This document shows, piece by piece, positions 58,240-64,000 of a stretch of DNA of 64,000 nucleotides. The translations under genes were made by a program, and so were the position numbers. Origin of the DNA: Clostridium beijerinckii (GTDB lineage Bacteria > Bacillota > Clostridia > Clostridiales > Clostridiaceae). The notes under the pieces are model-generated. The model had not been told where the DNA came from and did not search any database. It saw only the letters and a list, made by a program, of their open reading frames with translations. The stretch is from the NCBI GenBank assembly GCA_003129525.1, contig CP029329.1, forward strand, positions 2,643,501 to 2,707,500, read 5' to 3'. Each line of letters begins with the position of its first letter. Position 1 is the stretch's first letter.

Positions 58240-59025
58240 ATGCAGATTCTGTTATGTGTAAAACAGGTTCCAGATGATTCTATTGAAATTCATTTGGATA
58301 AAGAAAAGAAAAAACCTAATTTGAATGGAGTTAGTTTGGTAGCAAATGCATTTGATACATATGCATTAGAACTAGCAGTTCGTTTTATGGAGACTCATGG
58401 AGGAAAGGTTAGTGTATTAACTGTTGGAGCAGATGATTCTTTGAATACATTAAAAAATTGTCTTGCTGTAGGAGCTAAAGAAGCATTTTTTGTAAAAGAT
58501 GATTTATATGCAGATTTAGATGCTATGGGAACAGCCGATGTTTTGGCAGATGCTATTCATAAAATTGAAAAAGATAAAGATGAAAAATTTGATTTAATTC
58601 TTTGTGGAAAAGAATCTACAGATGAAATTACTGGTCAATTAGGAGCAATGCTTGCTGAAAAATTGAGGACAGGCTTTGTTAGTAGCGCGATTGAAATCGA
58701 TTTAAAAAATGATGTCATGGAAATTCATCAAGAAACTGAAGAAGGATATAATGTAGTTTCTTTAAAATGTCCAGCTGTAGTAACAGTAAGTAAACCAGAT
58801 TATGATCCACGTTATCCTACTATTAAAACTAAGATGGCAAGCCGTAAGGCAGTAATTCCAACTTACTGTGCAGCAGAAATTGGAGAGGTAAAACAAGCAA
58901 AAGTGCGTTGTATTGAATATGTTGAACCTCCTAAGAAAGAGGCTGGTATCAAAATTCAAGAAAAAGATGCCATACTAGCAGTAAGTGCTACTATGGAGCA
59001 AATGAAAAAAGATAAGGCAATCTAA
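58240..59025 (+). CDS. etfB: Electron transfer flavoprotein subunit beta (lactate dehydrogenase complex)
   Basis: EtfB of 261 residues. It begins MQILLCVKQVPDD, has GVSLVANAFDTYALELAVR, the nucleotide-binding LILCGKESTDEITGQLGAMLAE, and KCPAVVTVSKPDYDPRYPT near the end. It carries the electron-bifurcating FAD in bifurcating complexes. It is first in an operon with EtfA, LarA, lactate permease and an FAD lactate dehydrogenase, so it corresponds to LctB of Acetobacterium woodii, whose complex drives NAD-linked lactate oxidation with reduced ferredoxin. AAAGGAGAGG ribosome site. Confidence 0.9.
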   Translation: MQILLCVKQVPDDSIEIHLDKEKKKPNLNGVSLVANAFDTYALELAVRFMETHGGKVSVLTVGADDSLNTLKNCLAVGAKEAFFVKDDLYADLDAMGTADVLADAIHKIEKDKDEKFDLILCGKESTDEITGQLGAMLAEKLRTGFVSSAIEIDLKNDVMEIHQETEEGYNVVSLKCPAVVTVSKPDYDPRYPTIKTKMASRKAVIPTYCAAEIGEVKQAKVRCIEYVEPPKKEAGIKIQEKDAILAVSATMEQMKKDKAI

Positions 59026-59045
59026 TTAAGGGGGAAAACGAAAGT

Positions 59046-59984
59046 ATGAAAGCATTATTGTTTATTGAAACAGATGAAGAAAAAGCATTAGGTGGAAGTA
59101 TTGAATTGATCAGTGCAGTAAAAGCATTAGATGCAGAAGGAACAGCACTTATTGTAGGTAACAGAGCTATTGCAGATACAGTAGCAACATTCGGAATTCC
59201 AGTTATTTTTACAGACACTGCTGTAGATTGTGACACTTTGACAGAAGTATTATCAGAAACTATTAAAGAACAAAATCCAGATATTGTTCTATTAGCTAAT
59301 ACAGCATTAGCTAAAGATATTGCACCACGTATTGCAGGGCGTTTAGATTTAGGATGTGTAAGTGACGTAATGGGAATGGATAAAACTGATGGTAAAGTTA
59401 TATATACTAGACCAGCTTACGGCGGTACAGTTTTAGAACATATTGAAGTAGATGGCATAGCAGTCGCTACAGTTAGAAATGGGAGTTTTCCAAAACCAGA
59501 GGAAGCTTCAAAAGCAGATATTATAGAAAAAAATATAGAAATTTCAGCTGATGTTGTTAAGGCAAAAATTGTTGATACAATAAAAGAAATTTCTGAGTCT
59601 GTTAATTTAGAAGAAGCACAAGTTATTGTTTCTGGTGGACGTGGAATGGGAAGTGTAGAAAATTTCAAACTTGTTGAAGAATTAGCACGTGTACTTGGTG
59701 GTGTAGTTGGTGCAACAAGACCAGCGATTGAGGATGGATGGATTTCTCGTGCACACCAAGTTGGACAATCAGGAAAAATCGTAGCACCAAAACTTTATAT
59801 TGCATGCGGTATTTCTGGGGCAACACAACATACATCTGGAATGTCAGGTTCTAATTATATTGTGGCAATTAATAAAGATGGAGATGCTCCGATTTTTGAA
59901 ATAGCCAATATAGGTATTGTTGGAAATGCAGCTGAGATTCTTCCGGTTATGATTGAAGAAATGAGGAAAGCAAAAGCAGAGTAA
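59046..59984 (+). CDS. etfA: Electron transfer flavoprotein subunit alpha (lactate dehydrogenase complex)
   Basis: EtfA of 312 residues. The C-terminal FAD-binding domain has SGGRGMGSVENFKLVEELA, GATRPAIEDGW, the Gln-containing HQVGQSGKIVAPKLYIACG and SGATQHTSGM. It starts directly with the alpha/beta domain (KALLFIETDEE) and lacks the N-terminal ferredoxin extension found in some bifurcating LctC proteins. It pairs with the EtfB gene 20 bases upstream to form the electron carrier between lactate dehydrogenase, NAD and ferredoxin. Confidence 0.9.
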   Translation: MKALLFIETDEEKALGGSIELISAVKALDAEGTALIVGNRAIADTVATFGIPVIFTDTAVDCDTLTEVLSETIKEQNPDIVLLANTALAKDIAPRIAGRLDLGCVSDVMGMDKTDGKVIYTRPAYGGTVLEHIEVDGIAVATVRNGSFPKPEEASKADIIEKNIEISADVVKAKIVDTIKEISESVNLEEAQVIVSGGRGMGSVENFKLVEELARVLGGVVGATRPAIEDGWISRAHQVGQSGKIVAPKLYIACGISGATQHTSGMSGSNYIVAINKDGDAPIFEIANIGIVGNAAEILPVMIEEMRKAKAE

Positions 59985-60036
59985 AGTTTTAATTGTAACT
60001 TATATACATGATTATTTTTTAATAAGGAGGTATATT

Positions 60037-61320
60037 ATGTCATCAATAGAGATACCATATTCAACAAAATCTTTAAAAATAGAAATTAATGATAAAAACT
60101 TAAAAGGGGTATTAGTTTCTAAGGCAAATTCTTATAAAGCTGATTGTTCACAAAGTGATATAGTAAATATGGCTATTGATCACTGCATAGGAAGCAAATC
60201 TTTAGAGGAATTAGTGAAAGATAAACATAACATGGTTATTATAACTAGTGATCATACAAGACCTGTTCCAAGTAAGATAACAATGCCTATTCTGCTCAAA
60301 AGAATAAGAAAGGTAAATCCTAATATAGATATAAAAATTCTTATAGCTACAGGTTTTCACAGACCAACAACAAAAGAAGAGATGATAAATAAATTTGGAC
60401 AAAATATAGTTGACAATGAAGAAATTATAAATCATATTTCTACAGATGAAAGCAGTTTAATTAATGTAGGAACTTTACCTTCTGGTGGCGAACTATATCT
60501 AAATAAGTTAGCCATAGAAACAGAATTACTAATAGCGGAAGGATTTATAGAGCCACACTTTTTTGCTGGATTCTCTGGAGGAAGAAAAAGCGTTTTGCCT
60601 GGAATAGCATCAGCAAAAACTATAATGGCTAACCACTGTTCAGAATTTATTAATAGTAATCATGCAAGAACTGGAATTATAAAGGATAATCCTATACACA
60701 AGGATATGATTTATGCAGCAGAAAAAGCAAAGCTTGCATTCATATTAAATGTAGTTATAGATGAAGATAAAAATATAATAAATGCTTTTGCAGGGGATAG
60801 TAAGCTTGCCCATGAAGAAGGTTGCAAATTTGTTATGGAACTTTCCAGCGTAAAAAGTATACAAGCTGATATTGTAATTTCAAGTAATGGAGGTTATCCA
60901 CTAGATCAAAATATATACCAGTCTGTAAAAGGTATGACTGCTGCAGAAGCCACCTGTCGAAAAGGTGGGGTAATTATCATGGTAGCTGCTTGTAATGACG
61001 GCCATGGCGGGAAATCTTTTTACGAGACTTTAGCAAGTTCAAAAGGGCCAAAAGATCTTTTCGAAGAAATATTAAAAGTACCTAGAAATGAAACCATACC
61101 CGATCAATGGGAAATTCAAATTTTAGCAAGAATTCTTAGTAATTACACTGTAATCGTTGTTACAGATATGTGTGATCCCGATATAATTAAAAATATGCAT
61201 ATGAAACATGCGTACACTTTTGATGAGGCATTAAAATTAGCATATGACATTAAAGGGAAAGATGCAGATATTGTAGTAATTCCAAATGGTGTAGGAGTCG
61301 TAGTAAAGAACGTAGAATAA
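60037..61320 (+). CDS. larA: Nickel-dependent lactate racemase
   Basis: LarA of 427 residues interconverts D- and L-lactate with the nickel-pincer nucleotide cofactor. All key residues match the numbering known for Lactiplantibacillus LarA: Arg75 in HTRPVP, His108 in TGFHRPT, His174 in EPHFFAGFSGG, Lys184 in GGRKSVLPG and His200 in MANHCSEF. Genes for cofactor synthesis (larB, larC, larE) are not in the window. Its place between EtfA and the permease lets the operon use both lactate isomers with one dehydrogenase. AAGGAGG ribosome site. Confidence 0.9.
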   Translation: MSSIEIPYSTKSLKIEINDKNLKGVLVSKANSYKADCSQSDIVNMAIDHCIGSKSLEELVKDKHNMVIITSDHTRPVPSKITMPILLKRIRKVNPNIDIKILIATGFHRPTTKEEMINKFGQNIVDNEEIINHISTDESSLINVGTLPSGGELYLNKLAIETELLIAEGFIEPHFFAGFSGGRKSVLPGIASAKTIMANHCSEFINSNHARTGIIKDNPIHKDMIYAAEKAKLAFILNVVIDEDKNIINAFAGDSKLAHEEGCKFVMELSSVKSIQADIVISSNGGYPLDQNIYQSVKGMTAAEATCRKGGVIIMVAACNDGHGGKSFYETLASSKGPKDLFEEILKVPRNETIPDQWEIQILARILSNYTVIVVTDMCDPDIIKNMHMKHAYTFDEALKLAYDIKGKDADIVVIPNGVGVVVKNVE

Positions 61321-61354
61321 AATTATTTATCAAAACTGAATGGGGGATAAAGAA

Positions 61355-62890
61355 ATGTTATTTTTTAAATTCTTAATGGCGATATTACCTATCATTTGGC
61401 TTATAATTGCGCTCAGTGGATTAAAAATGCCGGGTTATAAAGCTTGCTCAATTGCACTTGTTCTTACAATGTTTTTAGCTATTTTTTTGTGGAAATTAAA
61501 TGTAGTTTATACTGTGACAGGGGTATTTGAAGGAATACTCAACGCATTGTGGCCAATTTGTCTAGTTATTGTTGCGGCTTTGTTTACGTATAATTTGATT
61601 TTACGTACAGGTGCAATGGATTTCATAAAACAAATGTTAGCCGGAGTTTCTATGGATAAAAGGGTTTTAATATTAATTATTGGATGGGGATTCGGTAACT
61701 TTATGGAAGGTATGGCAGGGTTTGGTACAGCAGTTGCTATTCCAGCATCTATGCTCGCTGGTCTTGGATTAAATCCATTTGCAGCAGTTATAGCATGTTT
61801 GGTTGCGAATACTACACCAACTGCATTTGGATCAGTGGGAATACCTTTGGTAACGCTTTCGTCAGTGACTAAAGTTGCAGCTAACGAATTGGCAGCAAAT
61901 ACAGCCTTAATTGAATCAATTCTTTGCTTTATAAGTCCATTTATTATGGTATGCATTGTAGGTGGTGGAATAAAAGCATTAAAAGGAGCATTTACTGTTA
62001 CATTAGTTGCTGCATTATCATTTACAGTACCTGCTTATATTACAGCAACGGCAGTTGGAGCAGAACTTCCAGATATAGTAGGATCTATTTCTTGTATGAT
62101 ATGCACAGTTGCTGCAGCAAAAATATTAAATAAAAAGCCTCAAGCTGAGTATTGTATTGAAATCAACAATAAACAAGAACAGAAGACTTTATCATTTGGT
62201 AAAGCAGTACAATCATGGTGTCCATTTATTTTAATATTTTTAATGTTGATGTTTACGTCTACATTATTTGCACCGATTCATGATACAATTGCAGTATTTA
62301 AAACTAGTACAAGTGTATATGCTGGTAAAGGGGCAAACATGTTGACTTTTAGCTGGATTAATACACCGGGTATTATTATCTTTATTGCGGCTATTATTGG
62401 AGGTCTTATTCAAGGTGCAAAAATATCGCTGATGATTGAAGTATTAATTGATACATTAAAAGCAAACTGGAAAACAATTGTTACAATTTGTGCAGTTATG
62501 TCAACAGCAAAGGTAATGAGCTATAGTGGAATGATTTCAGATATTGCAAGTCTTTTAGTTGTAGTTACAGGAGGAGCATATCCGTTAATTTCTCCATTAA
62601 TTGGATCTATTGGAGGATTTGTCACAGGTTCAGGTACATCAACCAGTGTTTTATTTGGAGGATTGCAAGTACAAACAGCGCAAAACCTTGGACTTTCTGC
62701 AGCATGGATGGGAGCAGCAAATACTCTTGGAGCAGGTATAGGAAAGATGATTTGTCCTCAAAGTATTGCAATTGGTTGCAGTGCAATTGGCAAATCTGGT
62801 TCAGAAAGTAAAATTTTAAGAAGTGTCTTTAAATATTATGTGCTCTATGTAGTCATCGCTGGCATCGTATGTTTTGTTGGAACACTTTAA
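61355..62890 (+). CDS. lctP: Lactate permease (LctP family)
   Basis: Lactate:proton symporter of 511 residues with about 12-13 transmembrane helices. Family motifs are GWGFGNFMEGMAGFGTAVAIP, quoted by its key residues GNFMEGMAGFG, then ANTTPTAFGSVGIPLV and SGTSTSVLFGGLQ with NTLGAGIGKMICPQSIAIG. The start is the ATG behind GGGGG; the ATG at 61340 precedes that site and has none of its own. It imports lactate for the bifurcating dehydrogenase (LctE counterpart). Confidence 0.9.
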   Translation: MLFFKFLMAILPIIWLIIALSGLKMPGYKACSIALVLTMFLAIFLWKLNVVYTVTGVFEGILNALWPICLVIVAALFTYNLILRTGAMDFIKQMLAGVSMDKRVLILIIGWGFGNFMEGMAGFGTAVAIPASMLAGLGLNPFAAVIACLVANTTPTAFGSVGIPLVTLSSVTKVAANELAANTALIESILCFISPFIMVCIVGGGIKALKGAFTVTLVAALSFTVPAYITATAVGAELPDIVGSISCMICTVAAAKILNKKPQAEYCIEINNKQEQKTLSFGKAVQSWCPFILIFLMLMFTSTLFAPIHDTIAVFKTSTSVYAGKGANMLTFSWINTPGIIIFIAAIIGGLIQGAKISLMIEVLIDTLKANWKTIVTICAVMSTAKVMSYSGMISDIASLLVVVTGGAYPLISPLIGSIGGFVTGSGTSTSVLFGGLQVQTAQNLGLSAAWMGAANTLGAGIGKMICPQSIAIGCSAIGKSGSESKILRSVFKYYVLYVVIAGIVCFVGTL

Positions 62891-63101
62891 GGCAGTTGAT
62901 ATATTACAGGTGACCATTTAAAGTTGACCAGGAAAATTCCAGTAGTTTTTAAAAAATTAAAGAATCTTATTCAAAAGTCTACATTGTCCATGGGATATCC
63001 TAAAGGGCATAAAGTGTAAACTGAATTAGTTCGGCGTAGTAATTTGCTAATGAAAGATAAAGTGAATTTTACACCTAATATGTTAGAAAGGAATGAATAT
63101 T
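62891..63101 (+). other. 211-bp gap between lactate permease and dehydrogenase
   Basis: Contains GGTGACCATTTAAAGTTGACC near 62910 (a spaced GACC repeat like IS21-type ends) and no gene. No strong terminator is present, so the operon probably continues, but the dehydrogenase may have extra control here. Confidence 0.4.
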
Positions 63102-64000
63102 ATGGCTGAGTATAATCAATTGACAGAAGAATTAATCTCAAAATTACAGGAGGCAGCTCCAGGACATATTTTAACAGGTGATGATATTAATGACGATTAT
63201 TGTCACGATGAAATGCCTATTTACGGAAAAGTGGCTCCACAAGTTGTATTTATGGCACATTCTACAGAAGAAGTTGCACAAGTAGTAAAAATATGTAATG
63301 AAAATAAGATACCAGTAACTCCAAGAGGAGCAGGAACAGGACTTGCAGGTGGAGCAGTTCCACTTTTAGGTGGTGTTTTAATTGATATTAAAAAGATGAA
63401 CAAAATACTTTCTTATGACTTAGAAAATTTTGTTGTTCATGTAGAGGCTGGTGTTTTGTTAAACGATCTTGCAGAGGATTGTGCAAAACAAGGATTATTA
63501 TATGCTCCAGATCCTGGTGAAAAACTCGCTTGCCTAGGTGGAAATGTTTCAACAAATGCTGGGGGAATGAGAGCTGTTAAATACGGTGCAACACGTGATT
63601 ATGTACGTGCAATGACAGTTGTTCTTCCAACAGGAGAAATTACGAAATTTGGAGCTACAGTATCAAAAACAAGTTCAGGTTACAGCCTTTTGAATTTAAT
63701 GATTGGTTCAGAAGGTACTCTTGGAATTATTACAGAACTTACTTTGAAAATCATGCCAGCACCAAAGGTAGTTGCAAGTTTAATTATTCCTTTTGAAAAT
63801 TTAGATGATTGTATTTCTGCTGTTCCTAAATTTAAAATGGAACACATGAATCCACAAGCATTGGAATTTATGGAAAGAGAAATTGTTTTATCTAGTGAAA
63901 GATATATTGGAAAGAGTGTATTCCCACAAGTAATTGATGGAGTAACTGCAAATGCTTATTTACTTGTTACTATAGATGCAAGTAATGAAGATGAATTAAA
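63102..64000 (+). CDS. FAD-binding D-lactate/glycolate dehydrogenase (GlcD family), cut by window end
   Basis: The first ~299 codons of an FAD_binding_4 oxidoreductase are visible. They include VTPRGAGTGLAGGAVPLLGG (pyrophosphate-binding), GEKLACLGGNVSTNAGGM, KYGATRDYV and MIGSEGTLGIITELTL, all typical of GlcD/D-lactate dehydrogenases. AAAGGAATG precedes the ATG. In the operon context it is the counterpart of LctD, the catalytic subunit of the EtfAB-linked, ferredoxin-confurcating lactate dehydrogenase. The C-terminal FAD-oxidase domain lies beyond the window. Confidence 0.9.
   Translation, partial: MAEYNQLTEELISKLQEAAPGHILTGDDINDDYCHDEMPIYGKVAPQVVFMAHSTEEVAQVVKICNENKIPVTPRGAGTGLAGGAVPLLGGVLIDIKKMNKILSYDLENFVVHVEAGVLLNDLAEDCAKQGLLYAPDPGEKLACLGGNVSTNAGGMRAVKYGATRDYVRAMTVVLPTGEITKFGATVSKTSSGYSLLNLMIGSEGTLGIITELTLKIMPAPKVVASLIIPFENLDDCISAVPKFKMEHMNPQALEFMEREIVLSSERYIGKSVFPQVIDGVTANAYLLVTIDASNEDEL

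Noticed and set aside
61507..61956. 149-codon frame opposite the lactate permease
   Set aside because: Antisense shadow of a strongly conserved transporter, no ribosome site.

Overview
The window is low-GC, Gram-positive DNA with strong AGGAGG-type ribosome sites, intrinsic terminators and several PTS operons. It fits a saccharolytic anaerobic Clostridium sensu stricto, probably close to C. beijerinckii; the species guess is inference. No rRNA, tRNA or CRISPR array was seen.

Layout. (1) 1-2.7 kb: a TspO-like membrane protein, cut by the window edge, and two tandem FUSC/aromatic-acid-exporter-like proteins. (2) 3.4-12.3 kb: a LevR-type sigma-54 activator facing a clear -24/-12 promoter, then galactitol-type PTS genes EIIA, EIIB and EIIC, an AraM-like glycerol-1-phosphate dehydrogenase, an AraL/NagD-like HAD phosphatase and a GpsA-like dehydrogenase. 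(3) 12.8-13.9 kb: a flavodoxin-like reductase divergent from an HxlR regulator. (4) 14.1-22 kb: a tightly packed operon of a PRD/EIIB/EIIA regulator, M42 peptidase, lactose/cellobiose-type PTS EIIA, EIIB and EIIC, M24 peptidase, MalY/PatB C-S lyase and an RDD membrane protein. It is a carbohydrate PTS linked to peptide and C-S bond breakdown, with no glycosidase. (5) 22.3-38.2 kb: thioesterase, msrB, a MarR-MFS efflux unit with tandem operators, a glutamate-type symporter, a rifamycin phosphotransferase (rph), a multi-PAS orphan histidine kinase, an isochorismatase-like hydrolase, a chemoreceptor and a 14-TM MFS exporter. (6) 39-50 kb: a DbpA-like helicase, an FAD oxidoreductase, an HD hydrolase, an orphan solute-binding protein, a fatty acid desaturase, a secreted amidase, a DUF5050 protein and a 2-hydroxyacid dehydrogenase. 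(7) 50.5-57.7 kb: a MacA/MacB-like three-gene export system, KDG kinase, a complete IS1182-family element and an FG-GAP-like protein. (8) 58-64 kb: a lactate operon: EtfB, EtfA, nickel lactate racemase (LarA), lactate permease and the start of an FAD-dependent lactate dehydrogenase, behind a promoter with a GntR/LldR-type operator. It matches the electron-bifurcating lactate dehydrogenase system known from Acetobacterium woodii.

The less expected material lies between genes. A family of about 105-bp structured repeats ending in a terminator-like stem has four full copies and one truncated copy. There is a 133-nt self-complementary element at 40.9-41.06 kb, a duplicated nested hairpin at 42.5 and 44.8 kb that marks an old duplication, and a three-hairpin relic at 39.05-39.19 kb flanked by 16-bp direct repeats. 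The operons in (2) and (4) have gene combinations whose substrates cannot be read from the sequence and are the best candidates for undescribed catabolic systems.
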